Below are positions 9,537-20,747 of a stretch of DNA of 37,460 nt, piece by piece. The stretch's first letter is position 1; each line of letters begins with the position of its first letter. This DNA comes from Sulfurivirga sp. GTDB taxonomy: Bacteria > Pseudomonadota > Gammaproteobacteria > Thiomicrospirales > Thiomicrospiraceae. The stretch lies in assembly GCF_015490265.1 (NCBI RefSeq), contig NZ_WFYD01000064.1:1-37460 (forward strand), in the 5' to 3' direction. The notes beneath the pieces are model-generated. The model ran no database searches, was not told where the DNA came from, and worked only from the letters and a program-made list of their open reading frames with translations. A program made the translations under genes and the position numbers.

Positions 9537-9612
9537 TGGCGTCCCGTAGGGGAGTCGAACCCCTGTTACCGCCGTGAAAGGGCGGTGTCCTAGGCCTCTA
9601 GACGAACGGGAC
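9537..9612 (-). tRNA. tRNA-Glu (anticodon TTC), CCA encoded
   Basis: Reverse complement GTCCCGTTCGTCTAGAGGCCTAGGACACCGCCCTTTCACGGCGGTAACAGGGGTTCGACTCCCCTACGGGACGCCA folds as a cloverleaf. Confidence 0.95.
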
Positions 9613-9623
9613 GCTCTGGAAGT

Positions 9624-9699
<76 letters not shown>

Positions 9700-9718
9700 A
9701 CCGTGGAAGACGGCGCGT

Positions 9719-9746
9719 ATTTTATACCACGCCGCGGGGATTGCAA
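9719..9746 (-). promoter_or_regulatory. Candidate sigma70-type promoter for the tRNA-Ala/tRNA-Glu (and possibly dusA) transcript
   Basis: Minus strand TTGCAA - 16 nt - TAAAAT (with upstream TGGTA), followed by GC-rich ACGCGCCG discriminator. Confidence 0.55.
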
Positions 9747-9763
9747 CCCCCTGTGTGAAATTT

Positions 9764-11176
9764 TTATGACGCCGCCTTGCGTGCTTCGATGAAGGCCAGC
9801 GCCTTATCAAGACGGGCCAGAACCTTTTCCCGTCCCAGCAGGGCCGCTACCGCATCAATGGAGGGCGACTGCCCCTGCCCGGTGATGGCCACACGCAGGG
9901 GCATGCCCACCTTACCCATGCCCACTTCCAGTTCGGCGGCGGTGGCCTGAATGGCTTCATGAATGGCCTCGATCGTCCAGCTCTCAAGTGCGGCGAGCTT
10001 CTCCCGCAGGTGCCGCAGTGGCGCCTCGGCCACCGGACGCAGGTGCTTCTTGGCGGCGGCTTCATCGAACTGGTCGAAGTCGCGGTAGAAATAGACCGCC
10101 TGATCGGCCATTTCCACCAGGGTGCGGCTGCGCTCCTTGAGCAGCTCGGCCACCTCGGCCAGCTCCGGCCCCTGAGTCAGATCACAGCCGCGCTGCTCCA
10201 TGAAGGGCGCCAGATGACGGGCCAGGTGCGCGCCGCTGCTGCGCTGGATGTGCTGCTGGTTGACCCACAGGCACTTCTCCGGGTTGAAGGTGGACGGGGC
10301 GTTGTTGACCGCCTCCAGCGAGAACAGCTCGATCATCTCATCGAGGGTGAAGATTTCCTGATCACCATGGGACCAGCCGAGCCGTACCAGATAGTTGAGC
10401 AGCGCCTCCGGCAGATAGCCCTGCTCCTTGTACTGCAGCACGCTGACCGCCCCATGCCGCTTGGACAGGCGGCTGCCGTCCTCGCCCAGCACCATGGGAA
10501 TATGGGCGTATTTGGGAATGGGCGCACCCAGCGCCTTGAGAATGTTGATCTGCCGCGGTGTGTTGTTGAGGTGGTCATCACCCCGGATCACATGGGTGAT
10601 ACCCATGTCCCAGTCGTCCACCACCACGGTCAGGTTGTAGGTGGGCATGCCATCGGAACGGGCGATGATCAGATCGTCCAGCTCGCTGTTCTGAATGACC
10701 ACACGCCCCTTGACCAGATCATCGATGACTACTTCCCCATCCAGCGGATTCTTGAAGCGCACCACCGGATCCACCCCTTCCGGCGGTGTGCCGGTGAAGT
10801 CCCGGTAGCGGCCATCATAGCGTGGCTTCTCGCCACGGGCCTTCTGCTCCTCGCGCAGCTGGTCCAGCTCCTCCTTGGTGGCGTAGCAGTAATAGGCGTG
10901 GCCGCTGTCGAGCAGTTGCTGGATCACCTCCTGATAGCGGGCCAGCCGGTGGGTCTGGTAAAAGGGACCTTCGTCATAGTCCAGCCCGAGCCAGCTCATG
11001 CCTTCCAGAATGGCGTTGACGGATTCCTCCGTGGAACGCGCTCGGTCGGTGTCTTCAATGCGCAGCACGAATCTGCCGCCGTTGCGGCGGGCATACAGCC
11101 AGGAAAACAGCGCCGTGCGCACACCGCCGATGTGCAGATACCCCGTGGGGCTGGGGGCGAAACGGGTTTTGATCAT
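9764..11176 (-). CDS. gltX: Glutamyl-tRNA synthetase
   Basis: [24 protein letters not shown] and [12 protein letters not shown] class I aaRS motifs; 470 aa. Confidence 0.95.
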   Translation of the reverse strand: MIKTRFAPSPTGYLHIGGVRTALFSWLYARRNGGRFVLRIEDTDRARSTEESVNAILEGMSWLGLDYDEGPFYQTHRLARYQEVIQQLLDSGHAYYCYATKEELDQLREEQKARGEKPRYDGRYRDFTGTPPEGVDPVVRFKNPLDGEVVIDDLVKGRVVIQNSELDDLIIARSDGMPTYNLTVVVDDWDMGITHVIRGDDHLNNTPRQINILKALGAPIPKYAHIPMVLGEDGSRLSKRHGAVSVLQYKEQGYLPEALLNYLVRLGWSHGDQEIFTLDEMIELFSLEAVNNAPSTFNPEKCLWVNQQHIQRSSGAHLARHLAPFMEQRGCDLTQGPELAEVAELLKERSRTLVEMADQAVYFYRDFDQFDEAAAKKHLRPVAEAPLRHLREKLAALESWTIEAIHEAIQATAAELEVGMGKVGMPLRVAITGQGQSPSIDAVAALLGREKVLARLDKALAFIEARKAAS

Positions 11177-12156
11177 GCGAACTTGCTCCTTATGTTCTCA
11201 ATGGCCACGCGCATCAGCCAGCCGGTAATCAAACCGGCTAATAATACCATGCCGCCCAGTACGGCCAGCGCCACCCAGAGAAACAGCGGCTGATGGGTGC
11301 TTTCGTACAGATACTGGTTGGCCAGCCCGTAGGCAGCGAGCGGAAAGATGTAGGACCAGCTGGTCATGCTGATGCCATTGCGCAGAAAGCGCCGTCCGGA
11401 AATGATCCACACCCCCAGCATGAAACTGGCGAAGGCATAGGGCCCCCACACGCTCAGATGCCAGGGCGTGGCGAACAGTTCATGGGCGGCCACACTGGCC
11501 AGACTGGGCGGCGCCAGAAAGATGAACAGGCTGGGCCGATACTGCTCCTCAATGGGGGTGACGAATATCAGCCGGTAGAGCAGCAGTGTGGCGAACATGA
11601 ACCACATGAACAGCGCGGCCGAGAAAAACAGCCACATCCACGCCGCCTCATGGCCGAGGATTTCCCGCCCGGTCAACACCGCGATGAAGTCACCGGAAAG
11701 CAGAATGAACCAGGTGGGCCGCAGGTGATCCAGTGTCAGCTGATGATCGAACAGCCAGCGGTTGATGAGAAACAGGTTGAGCAGCCCGTGCCAGACCAGC
11801 ACACCCCAGAACAGTCCCCGCCCCAGCCAGGGATACTGAGGCAGGTCCACCGCAGCGAAATAGGCGGTGAAGAACCAGCTGATGCTCATCAGGGGAAAGA
11901 ACGACAGCTGAAACGGATGGCACCATTCCCGGACGAGCGTCTCCCTGCCCCGCCCGGCCAGGTGCTGAAAATAGAACACGGACAGCAGCAGCAGCGCCAG
12001 CAGACCATAGGCCATCACGGGCTGAAACAGCGCACCGTCCCAACCGGCCAGGGCCGCCAGATGGCGCAGATTGACCGCCATGGCCAGCAGCGCCATGGGC
12101 ATGGCAAAGTAGGTGATGCTGGGAAAAAAGAGGACTGTCGGCGTTTCTGTCTTCAT
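11173..12156 (-). CDS. SLAC1/TehA (TDT) family transporter
   Basis: 327 aa polytopic; [16 protein letters not shown]-like [23 protein letters not shown] motifs. Confidence 0.7.
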   Translation of the reverse strand: MKTETPTVLFFPSITYFAMPMALLAMAVNLRHLAALAGWDGALFQPVMAYGLLALLLLSVFYFQHLAGRGRETLVREWCHPFQLSFFPLMSISWFFTAYFAAVDLPQYPWLGRGLFWGVLVWHGLLNLFLINRWLFDHQLTLDHLRPTWFILLSGDFIAVLTGREILGHEAAWMWLFFSAALFMWFMFATLLLYRLIFVTPIEEQYRPSLFIFLAPPSLASVAAHELFATPWHLSVWGPYAFASFMLGVWIISGRRFLRNGISMTSWSYIFPLAAYGLANQYLYESTHQPLFLWVALAVLGGMVLLAGLITGWLMRVAIENIRSKFA

Positions 12157-12209
12157 GAACGACTAAAATGTTAGCACTTTGGCATCACCAGATTGGGAGA
12201 AAACACCTC

Positions 12210-13205
12210 ATGACACAGTCACAACCGGGTCGACTGGCCTTCTTTCCCGTCAACCTGTTCGGCAGCATCATGGGCTGGATGGGGGTCACGCTTGCCTTTT
12301 TCCTCGCCTGGCAACTGTTCGCCTTTCCCCACGGGCTGTTCGTCACCCTGCTGGGGCTCTCCACGGCGCTGTTCGCCCTGCTGGCGCTGGTCTACGGCCT
12401 CAAGACGCTGCGCTACCCGCAGGCGATGATGAAGGAGTTCAACCACCCTGTGGCCATCAACTTCTTCCCCACCATCAGCATCAGCCTGATCCTGCTGGGC
12501 TGCGGCTATCTTCACGTGGCGCCGGAAGTCGGCTTCTGGTTCTGGGCCATTGGCACCGTCATGCAGCTTGGGCTGACACTGGTGATCATGAACCTGTGGA
12601 TTCACCACGAAAAATGGCAGATCGAACACCTCAATCCGGCCTGGTTCATTCCCGTGGTGGGTAATGTGATCGTCCCCATGGCCGCACCTGAATACGCCGG
12701 ACTGGAAACCGGCTGGTTCTTCTTCAGCATCGGTGTGGTCTTCTGGCTCATTCTGCAGGCGGTCATCTTCTACCGCCTGTTCTTCCACCCGCCGGTGGAC
12801 AAGGTGCTCATGCCCACCCTGTTCATCATGATCGCCCCGCCGGCCATGGCCTTCCTCTCCTACGTACACCTCAACGGCGGTGTGGACGGACTGGCGCGCA
12901 TCTTCTACCACGTGGCCCTGTTCATCGCCCTGCTGCTTCTGGTGCAGGCGCCCCGCTTCATCCGCATTCCGTTTGCCGTCAGCTGGTGGGCCTACACCTT
13001 CCCGGTGGCCGCCATCGCCAACGCAAGCTTCGTCATGTTCGCTCAGACCGGTGAGGTCTTCTTCGCCTACGCAGGCGCCTTCTTCCTGTCACTGGTGACC
13101 GTGCTGGTGCTGCACCTGACCGCCAAGACCCTGTGGCTGGCGGTGCAGAAAAAGCTGTGCGTGCCGCCGCCCCAGCCCGCTCCGCAGCAGCAGGGTGACG
13201 CCTGA
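12210..13205 (+). CDS. SLAC1/TehA (TDT) family transporter
   Basis: Polytopic; FNHPVAINFFPTISISLI, LNPAWFIPVVGNVIVP, SWWAYTFPVAAIANASF; start ATG 12210. Confidence 0.8.
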   Translation: MTQSQPGRLAFFPVNLFGSIMGWMGVTLAFFLAWQLFAFPHGLFVTLLGLSTALFALLALVYGLKTLRYPQAMMKEFNHPVAINFFPTISISLILLGCGYLHVAPEVGFWFWAIGTVMQLGLTLVIMNLWIHHEKWQIEHLNPAWFIPVVGNVIVPMAAPEYAGLETGWFFFSIGVVFWLILQAVIFYRLFFHPPVDKVLMPTLFIMIAPPAMAFLSYVHLNGGVDGLARIFYHVALFIALLLLVQAPRFIRIPFAVSWWAYTFPVAAIANASFVMFAQTGEVFFAYAGAFFLSLVTVLVLHLTAKTLWLAVQKKLCVPPPQPAPQQQGDA

Positions 13206-14974
13206 TGCTGCGCTACGACCTCATCCCCGCCGACCCGGCGGGACACATCATCGAGGTGCGCCTGACCGTGCCGGCGCCCGCTCGGGAGGGGCAGCGTCTC
13301 ACCATGCCGGCATGGATTCCTGGCAGCTATCTGATCCGCGACTTCGCCCGCCATGTGGTGGACATCGGCGCCCAGTGCAACGGTGAGCCAGTGGCCATCT
13401 GGCCGGTGGACAAGGACAGCTGGCAGTGCGCACCGTGCGACGGACCGCTGGAGGTGTACTATCAGGTCTATGCCAACGACCTGTCGGTGCGGGGCGCGCA
13501 TTTCGACACGGAGCACTGTTTCTTCAACGGCACCAGCGTGTTTCTGCTGCCGGAAGGCCAGCGCGACCGCGCCATCGAGGTGGTGCTGCACCCGACCCCC
13601 TATGTGCTGACCCGCCAGTGGGAAGTGGCCACCACCCTGCCGCGGGTGGCCGTGGACGAAAACGGCTTTGGCGGCTACCGTGCCGATCATTACGATCAGC
13701 TGATCGAGCACCCGGTGGAGATGGGCAACCTCCAGTGGCTCGAGTTCGAGGCCGGCGGCGTGCCTCACCGCATGGCCATTCAGGGCGGTGGCCGCGTCGA
13801 TCTGGAGCGCGTCGCCCGGGATCTGCAGCCCATCTGTCAGGCGCAGATCGATCTGTTCGGCGAGGCGCCCTTTGACGAATATCTGTTTCTGGTCACCGTC
13901 ACCCGGGATGGCTACGGCGGTCTTGAGCATCCGGACTCCACCGCGCTCATCTGCAGCCGCGACATGCTGCCCTCGCCCACACTGGAAAAGGCCGACAGGC
14001 CCTATCTGGACTTTCTCGAACTGTGCAGCCACGAGTATTTCCACGCCTGGAACGTCAAGCGCATCCGGCCCGCCTGCTTTGAGCGCTGCGACCTGACCCG
14101 TCCGGTCTACACCCACCTGCTGTGGTGGTTCGAGGGCGCCACGTCCTACTACGACGCCCTGTTCCTCTACCGGGCCGGCCTGATTGAGCGGGATGAGTAT
14201 CTGGACATTCTCGCCCGCCAGCTGACGCGCGTCTGGCGCATGCCGGGACGTTTCCGCCAGTCGGTGGCCGAATCCAGCCTGCTGACCTGGACCAAGTTCT
14301 ACCAGCAGGACGAAAACGCGCCCAATGCCATCATCAGCTACTACACCAAGGGCGCGGCCATCGTGCTGGGGCTGGATCTGCTCATCCGCCGGCATACCCG
14401 GGGTGAGAAGTCACTGGACGACCTGATGCGGCAACTGTGGCGTCTCTATGGCAAAGCAGGCGTGGGCATTGAGGACGACACCATCGAGGTGCTGGCCAGT
14501 GAGATCGCCGGCCATGACTTGAGCGACTACTTCCAGCGCGTGCTCTACGGCACGGAAGATGTGCCGCTGGAGGAGCTGTTCCCCTATTTCGGCATCGAGT
14601 TCCGTCTGCGCCCCGCCACCGGCATGAAGGATACGGGCGGCAGGACGGAGCAGACCCGTTTCCCGCCCAATCTGGGCGTACAGGCGCAGACCACACCCCA
14701 CAACCGGGTGCGCCTGACCCACGTGTGGAACGACCGCCCCGCCTATCATGGGGGGCTGGCCGCCGGGGACGAACTGATCGCGCTGGACTGGCAGGAGGTG
14801 CGCGGCGTCGAGGAACTGGAGAAGCTGCTACAGGGCTACCGCCCCGGCGACAGTCTGGAGGTGAGCTATTTCCGGGGCGACCGGCTGCACAATACCCTGG
14901 TCACACTGGACGAACCGCCCGCAGATCGGGTGGTGCTGACGGCCATGGATCAGGATCGCCTGCCCTGGCCCTGA
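13205..14974 (+). CDS. M61 family metallopeptidase with C-terminal PDZ domain
   Basis: HEYFHAWNVKRIRP zinc motif; GGLEHPDST; PDZ-like AYHGGLAAGDELIALDWQEV. Confidence 0.88.
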   Translation: MLRYDLIPADPAGHIIEVRLTVPAPAREGQRLTMPAWIPGSYLIRDFARHVVDIGAQCNGEPVAIWPVDKDSWQCAPCDGPLEVYYQVYANDLSVRGAHFDTEHCFFNGTSVFLLPEGQRDRAIEVVLHPTPYVLTRQWEVATTLPRVAVDENGFGGYRADHYDQLIEHPVEMGNLQWLEFEAGGVPHRMAIQGGGRVDLERVARDLQPICQAQIDLFGEAPFDEYLFLVTVTRDGYGGLEHPDSTALICSRDMLPSPTLEKADRPYLDFLELCSHEYFHAWNVKRIRPACFERCDLTRPVYTHLLWWFEGATSYYDALFLYRAGLIERDEYLDILARQLTRVWRMPGRFRQSVAESSLLTWTKFYQQDENAPNAIISYYTKGAAIVLGLDLLIRRHTRGEKSLDDLMRQLWRLYGKAGVGIEDDTIEVLASEIAGHDLSDYFQRVLYGTEDVPLEELFPYFGIEFRLRPATGMKDTGGRTEQTRFPPNLGVQAQTTPHNRVRLTHVWNDRPAYHGGLAAGDELIALDWQEVRGVEELEKLLQGYRPGDSLEVSYFRGDRLHNTLVTLDEPPADRVVLTAMDQDRLPWP

Positions 14975-14980
14975 CAGGGC

Positions 14981-15931
14981 TCAGGTTGGCTCGGGCAGCC
15001 GGGGCCGACGCCAGCGGCGCCAGAACTTTTTCATGGCCGCCGGCGTCAGGTGCCACGCCTGCGCTCCACCCAGATCCACCAGCAGCGAATCGATCTCCCC
15101 GCCGCGCACCCGCTGGATGGCGGGTGCCAGCCATGCCTCTACCCATTGCCCGGGATCAACATCGGACAGGTCCACGTAGAGCGCCTCGGGCAGCTGTGCC
15201 GGCAGGGCTTCCAGCGGCCGGATTTCGGCCTCGATCGCCCGAGCCACGGCTTGAACGAAGGGATCGTGGCTGACCACGGTCAGTTCCGGACGGGGGCACA
15301 GGCCATCAGGCCAGCCTCCCTCACCCCACAGCCACAGGCCGTTGATCTCCGGCAGCCCCGCCTCCCGCCGCCGTTCATTGACCGGGTGCTGAAAGAACAG
15401 CATCTGCGCCTCGTTGATCAGCCGGTTCCACTGGGAAACGCTGTGCCCACGGGGCTGCACGTGGTGAAGATTGGCATGGCGTGCGGCATGCAGCGGAACG
15501 GTTTCGATATCCACCGGCTGGGGCAGACTCAGATACCAGCGGTCAGCCGCCCCATGCTGCAACTGCACGCCTTCCACGGCAAAGTGAGCGTTGAAAGCAT
15601 CGACCAGCGCCCGTGCTTCGGTCGGTTCGATGCCCGCCTCCTCGGCGGTAAACAGCACCAGCGTGTCCCGATCCGGCACCAGATGCACCGGATCCAGCCG
15701 CAGCCAGAAGGCGTCCGGGTCGAAGCCCTCTCCCAGATCCATGGCAGCTGTCAGCGGAGCGACCGCCAAGGGAGTGGGCTGGTGCAGCCAGTGAGCCTGC
15801 CGCTGCAACAGATCCGCCTCCCGGGCCGGATAGACATCGGCAAAGCGAAGCAGCGTCGCCACCGCAGGCCTCTCAATCAGCACCCGGGCCGTATCCGCCT
15901 CCACCGGGGCATGGAGCGTTACCGCGGGCAT
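14981..15931 (-). CDS. Phosphoglycerate mutase-like / RpfE-type regulatory protein family
   Basis: NRLINEAQMLFFQHPVNERRREAGLPEINGLWLWGEGGWP signature; start ATG at 15931. Confidence 0.55.
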   Translation of the reverse strand: MPAVTLHAPVEADTARVLIERPAVATLLRFADVYPAREADLLQRQAHWLHQPTPLAVAPLTAAMDLGEGFDPDAFWLRLDPVHLVPDRDTLVLFTAEEAGIEPTEARALVDAFNAHFAVEGVQLQHGAADRWYLSLPQPVDIETVPLHAARHANLHHVQPRGHSVSQWNRLINEAQMLFFQHPVNERRREAGLPEINGLWLWGEGGWPDGLCPRPELTVVSHDPFVQAVARAIEAEIRPLEALPAQLPEALYVDLSDVDPGQWVEAWLAPAIQRVRGGEIDSLLVDLGGAQAWHLTPAAMKKFWRRWRRPRLPEPT

Positions 15932-15951
15932 GATGAAACCTCCATACGAAA

Positions 15952-15981
15952 ACACGGATGGGCGTTGCCGCCCATCCGTGT
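15952..15981 (-). terminator. Strong hairpin (13-bp perfect stem) between thrC and the PGM-like gene; terminator or attenuator
   Basis: Minus strand ACACGGATGGGCG-GCAA-CGCCCATCCGTGT followed by TTTCG; 30 nt downstream of thrC stop. Confidence 0.7.
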
Positions 15982-16010
15982 CGTGTCACGATATCGCAAC
16001 AGGCGTGTCA

Positions 16011-17090
16011 TCACATGTTGCTGAGGATGGCGTCGCGCACGGCGTTCATTTCCGCCTCCACGGTCACCACCTTGGTGTCGGCACTCTGGGCAATGGCGGT
16101 GTCCGGGTCCTTCAGGCCATGGCCGGTCAGGGTGCATACGACGGTGCTGCCGGCCGGAATGCGGCCCTTCTTGATGTCCCGCAGCGCGCCGGCAACGGAG
16201 GTGGCGGACGCAGGCTCGCAGAAGACGCCTTCCGCCTGCGCCAGCAGTTTCTGCGCCGCCAGAATCTCCTCGTCGGAACAGGCATCGAACCAGCCGCCGG
16301 AAGCCTCCTGCAGCTTCCAGGCCAGATCCCAGCTCTGCGGGTGACCGATACGGATGGCAGTGGCGACCGTTTCCGGGTTGTCCACCATCTCGCCCTTGAC
16401 GAAAGGCGCAGAGCCGGCAGCCTGATAACCCACCATCTTCGGACGGGTGCCTACGATGCCGTCGCGGTAGTATTCGTCGTAGCCCATCCAGTGGGCGGTG
16501 ATATTGCCCGCATTGCCCACCGGCAGACAGTGGAAGTCGGGGGCACGGCCCAGCTCCTCGATGATCTCGAAGGCGGCTGTCTTCTGACCCTGCAGACGGT
16601 GCGGGTTGATGGAGTTGACGATGGTCACGGGAGCGTGGTCGGCCACTTCCTTGACCAGACGCATGCCGTCATCAAAGTTGCCCTTGATCTGGATGACCAC
16701 CGCGCCGTGCATCAGCGCCTGCGCCAGCTTGCCCATGGCGATCTTGCCATCGGGAATGAGCACGAAGGCACGGATGCCGGCACGGGCGGCATAGGCCGCC
16801 GCTGCCGCAGAGGTATTGCCCGTAGAGGCGCAGATGATCGCCCGCGCGCCTTCTTCCACTGCCTTGGTGACCGCCATGGTCATGCCCCGGTCCTTGAAGG
16901 AGCCGGTGGGGTTGAGCCCTTCATACTTGACATACATGTCCACCTCGACCCCCAGCTGGCGCGGAATGTGGTTCAGGCGGATCAGCGGGGTGTTGCCCTC
17001 ACCCAGACTGATGATGCGGGTGTCGTCGTGAACGGGCAGGCGGTCGCGGTACTTTTCGATCAGACCGGTGTAACGGGGACGGAAAGGCAT
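16011..17090 (-). CDS. thrC: Threonine synthase
   Basis: [25 protein letters not shown] (PLP lysine), [19 protein letters not shown]. Confidence 0.93.
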   Translation of the reverse strand: MPFRPRYTGLIEKYRDRLPVHDDTRIISLGEGNTPLIRLNHIPRQLGVEVDMYVKYEGLNPTGSFKDRGMTMAVTKAVEEGARAIICASTGNTSAAAAAYAARAGIRAFVLIPDGKIAMGKLAQALMHGAVVIQIKGNFDDGMRLVKEVADHAPVTIVNSINPHRLQGQKTAAFEIIEELGRAPDFHCLPVGNAGNITAHWMGYDEYYRDGIVGTRPKMVGYQAAGSAPFVKGEMVDNPETVATAIRIGHPQSWDLAWKLQEASGGWFDACSDEEILAAQKLLAQAEGVFCEPASATSVAGALRDIKKGRIPAGSTVVCTLTGHGLKDPDTAIAQSADTKVVTVEAEMNAVRDAILSNM

Positions 17091-17103
17091 GGTCGTGTCC
17101 TCT

Positions 17104-18402
17104 TCAGTTCAGTGTCTCGATGCGGATGCGCTGCACGCTGCCGTCAATGGCCTCCAGCGCTTCCAGACGGCGGATGGCCCGGTTCATGGCCGCCTCAGTC
17201 ACCACGTCGGTGATCAGCACCACCAGCGCGTCACCGCTGCCGTCCTCACAGGGCTCCTGATGCATATGCTCGATGCTGATGCCCTCTTCCGCCAGCGCGG
17301 AGGAGAAGCGGGCCAGCACGCCCGGGGCATCCTTGGCCAGAAAGCGCAGATAGCAGGCGCACTCCACCTGCTCCATGTCCAGCACCGGCAGGTCGGCCAT
17401 CTCCCGGAAGCCCAGCGCGGGCACCGTCTCGCCACAGGTCATGCCGCGGGCCACGTCAACCAGATCGGCCACCACGGCACTGGCGGTGGGACCGGCCCCG
17501 GCACCGGGGCCGTAGTAGAGTGTCGGCCCCACCTGATCACCATGGGTCATGACCGCGTTCATGACACCGGAAACACTGGCCAGCAGAACATCCTTGGGAA
17601 TCAGCGTGGGATGCACCCGCAGGGAGACGCCGGCATCCGTCCGGCGGGCAATACCCAGATGCTTGATCTCATAGCCGAGCATGTCGGCGAAGCGCATGTC
17701 GTCAGCCGTGATGCGGCTGATACCCTCGGTATGCACCCGGTCAAAACGCAGCGGCATGCCGAAGGCCAGCGCGGCGAGAATGGTCAGCTTGTGGGCCGCG
17801 TCGATACCCTCCACGTCGAAGGTGGGGTCGGCCTCGGCATAGCCCAGCTCCTGCGCCCGGCGCAGCACGGCGGCGAAATCCGCGCCTGGCTGCTTCATTT
17901 CGGTGAGGATATAGTTGCCGGTGCCGTTGATGATACCGGCCACCCAGTCGATGCGGTTGGCGCTCAGCCCTTCCCGCAGCGCCTTGATGATGGGAATGCC
18001 GCCGGCCACAGCCGCCTCGTAGGCCACCTGCACGCCCTGTCGGGCGGCTGCGGAAAACACCTCGTCACCATGCTCCGCCAGCAGCGCCTTGTTGGCGGTG
18101 ACCACATGCTTGCCGTTCTCAATCGCCCTGAGCACCAGCTCGCGGGCCAGACCGGTGCCGCCCATCAGCTCCACCACCACGTCCACATCGTCGGCCTCGA
18201 CCACGCTGTGCGGATTGTCAGTCAGCGCAATGCCGCCAGTGTCCACGGTACGAGGCTTGTTCAGGTCACGCACGGCGATGCGCGTCACCTCGAAGCGGGC
18301 GTTGACCCGCTGGCGCAGCACTTCGGCATTGTCCTGCAGAATACGGAGCGTGCCGCCACCGACCGTGCCCAGCCCCAGCAGTCCCAGCTTAATGGTTGTC
18401 AC
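17104..18402 (-). CDS. hom: Homoserine dehydrogenase with C-terminal ACT domain
   Basis: [41 protein letters not shown] start at 18402 overlapping alaC stop. Confidence 0.92.
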   Translation of the reverse strand: MTTIKLGLLGLGTVGGGTLRILQDNAEVLRQRVNARFEVTRIAVRDLNKPRTVDTGGIALTDNPHSVVEADDVDVVVELMGGTGLARELVLRAIENGKHVVTANKALLAEHGDEVFSAAARQGVQVAYEAAVAGGIPIIKALREGLSANRIDWVAGIINGTGNYILTEMKQPGADFAAVLRRAQELGYAEADPTFDVEGIDAAHKLTILAALAFGMPLRFDRVHTEGISRITADDMRFADMLGYEIKHLGIARRTDAGVSLRVHPTLIPKDVLLASVSGVMNAVMTHGDQVGPTLYYGPGAGAGPTASAVVADLVDVARGMTCGETVPALGFREMADLPVLDMEQVECACYLRFLAKDAPGVLARFSSALAEEGISIEHMHQEPCEDGSGDALVVLITDVVTEAAMNRAIRRLEALEAIDGSVQRIRIETLN

Positions 18403-19630
18403 TTTCACCTCCTGTCTGCAAGACGCCGTCCCGGCGGAACATGTCACGAATGCCACGGATGGCCTGACGGGTGCGGTGTTCATTCTCGATCAGACTGAAG
18501 CGCACATGGGTGTCCCCGTAATCGCCGAAGCCGATGCCGGGCGAGACGGCCACCTTGGCATCCTTGAGCAGCTTCTTGGAGAACTCCAGCGAGCCCATCT
18601 CGCGGTAGGGTTCCGGAATGGGCGCCCACACGAACATGGTCGCCTTCGGCGGGGTGACCTCCCAGCCGATGCCGTTGAGCCCGTTGCACAGCACGTCCCG
18701 GCGATGGCGGTACATGTCACGGATTTCAGCCACGCATTCCTGCGGCCCTTCCAGTGCGGTAATGGCGGCCACCTGAATCGGGGTGAACATGCCATAGTCC
18801 AGATAGGACTTCATGCGCTTGAGCGCATGCACCAGCGTAGGATTGCCCACCATGAAGCCGACACGCCAGCCGGGCATGTTGTAGCTCTTGGACAGGGTGT
18901 AGAACTCCACCGCAATGTCCTTGGCGCCCGGCACCTGGAGAATGGACGGCGCCTTGTAGCCGTCGAAGACGATATCGGCGTAGGCCAGATCGTGAATCAC
19001 CCAGATACCGTGCTCTCTGGCGATGGCCACCACCTTCTCGAAGAAGTCCAGATCCACCGTATCCGTGGTCGGGTTGCTGGGGAAGTTGAGCAGCAGCGCC
19101 TTGGGCTTGGGCCAGGAATCACGGATGGCCTTTTCCAGCTCGGCGAAGAAGTCCACATCGGGCGTGATGGGCACGTGACGGATATCGGCGCCTGCAATGA
19201 CAAACCCGTAGGGGTGAATCGGATAGGCAGGGTTGGGCACCAGCACCGTATCGCCCTGATCGACGATGGCCAGCGCCAGATGGGCCAGCCCCTCCTTGGA
19301 GCCGATGGTGACCACCGCCTCGGTTTCCGGATCCAGCTCCACGTCGAAGTTGCGCGCATACCAGTTGCAGATGGCCTGACGCAGACGGGGAATGCCCTGG
19401 GAGACGGAATAGCGGTAGACGCCGGAGCGCTGGGCCACTTCCACCAGCTTGTCCACGATATGCTTCGGCGTATCCTGATCGGGGTTGCCCATGCCGAAAT
19501 CGATGATGTCCTCGCCACGGCGGCGAGCGGCCTGTTTCAGCTCACCTACGATGTTGAAAACGTAGGGCGGCAGGCGTTTGATGCGCTGAAACTCTTCCAC
19601 TGAAGGTGCTTCCCTGGAGGCTTGTACCAA
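18389..19630 (-). CDS. alaC: Alanine transaminase (AlaC-type class I/II aminotransferase)
   Basis: [43 protein letters not shown]; upstream of hom-thrC. Confidence 0.88.
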   Translation of the reverse strand: MVQASREAPSVEEFQRIKRLPPYVFNIVGELKQAARRRGEDIIDFGMGNPDQDTPKHIVDKLVEVAQRSGVYRYSVSQGIPRLRQAICNWYARNFDVELDPETEAVVTIGSKEGLAHLALAIVDQGDTVLVPNPAYPIHPYGFVIAGADIRHVPITPDVDFFAELEKAIRDSWPKPKALLLNFPSNPTTDTVDLDFFEKVVAIAREHGIWVIHDLAYADIVFDGYKAPSILQVPGAKDIAVEFYTLSKSYNMPGWRVGFMVGNPTLVHALKRMKSYLDYGMFTPIQVAAITALEGPQECVAEIRDMYRHRRDVLCNGLNGIGWEVTPPKATMFVWAPIPEPYREMGSLEFSKKLLKDAKVAVSPGIGFGDYGDTHVRFSLIENEHRTRQAIRGIRDMFRRDGVLQTGGESDNH

Positions 19631-19697
19631 AAAGGCGAATAATACTCGAAAACGGGCCTGAATTCAGCGAAAATCCCGCACAGAAAGGAGGTAGCCG

Positions 19698-20081
19698 ATG
19701 AAGTTCACCGAGCACAAGGACCCGTCCATAAATGTTGTCAGACGCATCGAGGACGACACCATCTGGGTCAATGACCAGCCGCTGGCCGGCAGCTTCTACA
19801 TGACGCATCGGCACCTGCAGCCGCAGTGGGACATCCAGCATTTTGATCAGCTGACAGAAACGCACCTGGAGGCGCTTCTGGCGCTGGATCCGGAGCTGAT
19901 TCTGCTGGGTACCGGCACGGAGCAGCATTTTCTGCCGCCCGCCCTGCAGGCGTTCGTGCTCGGCCGTGGCGTCGGCATCGAGACCATGCGCAATGACGCG
20001 GCCTGCCGCACCTGGAACGTGCTCACCACCGAAGACCGTCCTGTTGTGCTGGCGGTCATCATGGACGGCAAAGCCGACTGA
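19698..20081 (+). CDS. Mth938-like domain protein (DUF498)
   Basis: 127 aa; LLGTGTEQHFLPPAL ... GVGIETMRNDAACRTWNVL motif. Confidence 0.82.
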   Translation: MKFTEHKDPSINVVRRIEDDTIWVNDQPLAGSFYMTHRHLQPQWDIQHFDQLTETHLEALLALDPELILLGTGTEQHFLPPALQAFVLGRGVGIETMRNDAACRTWNVLTTEDRPVVLAVIMDGKAD

Positions 20082-20087
20082 CGGTAT

Positions 20088-20747
20088 CTACCGGTTCCGC
20101 TGCCAGCGTCCCCAGCGGCTGAACGGCACCACCCGCTTTCCGTGTCGCAGCTCGAAATAGAGTCCCGGCTCGCCCGTCTCCGGATTGACGCCACTTGTAC
20201 CAACAGCGGCGCCCGACTCAAGGCGTTGTCCAGGCCTCACCTGCGGTTGAAGCAGATACCCATATACGCTCACATACCCTTCACGGTGACTGACCAGCAC
20301 CACCCGCCCGTAGAAGGGCAGCGACCGCACCGCCTCAACCCTGCCGGGCGCCACGACGCGCACGGCCGTGCCGATATCGGCCGGATAGAAGACACCGCCT
20401 TCCACCGGGCGCGGCGTGCCTGACAGGGGTGCGCGCATGGCAAGGGGGCGCGCCCTGGTCTTTGCCGGCCCGGAGGCATGTTGCACCGGGCGACCTTTCA
20501 GTTTCAGCCAGCTGCCGGCACGGATCATGTAGGGCGGGTCGATGCCGTTGATGCGCGCGATGGTGCGCCAGGGCACACCACAGCGCTGGGCGATGGTGCT
20601 GAGCGAATCCCCCGGACGCACCCGCACCCGGTCGCCACAACCACCACCCGACCAGCCGGAACCGGAAGACGGCGTTGAACCGCAACCGCTCAGCCCGACT
20701 GCCAGCGCCAGAACAGCCAGCCCAGCAACAGTATGACGAACGCCCAT
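20088..20747 (-). CDS. nlpD: LysM/M23 peptidase-fold lipoprotein, NlpD-like
   Basis: Lipobox GLSGCGS; LysM RVRPGDSLSTIAQRCGVPWRTIARINGI; C-terminal M23-like domain. Confidence 0.8.
   Translation of the reverse strand: MGVRHTVAGLAVLALAVGLSGCGSTPSSGSGWSGGGCGDRVRVRPGDSLSTIAQRCGVPWRTIARINGIDPPYMIRAGSWLKLKGRPVQHASGPAKTRARPLAMRAPLSGTPRPVEGGVFYPADIGTAVRVVAPGRVEAVRSLPFYGRVVLVSHREGYVSVYGYLLQPQVRPGQRLESGAAVGTSGVNPETGEPGLYFELRHGKRVVPFSRWGRWQRNR

Noticed and set aside
14968-14980. GCCCTGACAGGGC hairpin across the convergent stops of the M61 peptidase and PGM-like genes as a terminator
   Set aside because: Short stem and no U-tract on either strand; too weak to call.
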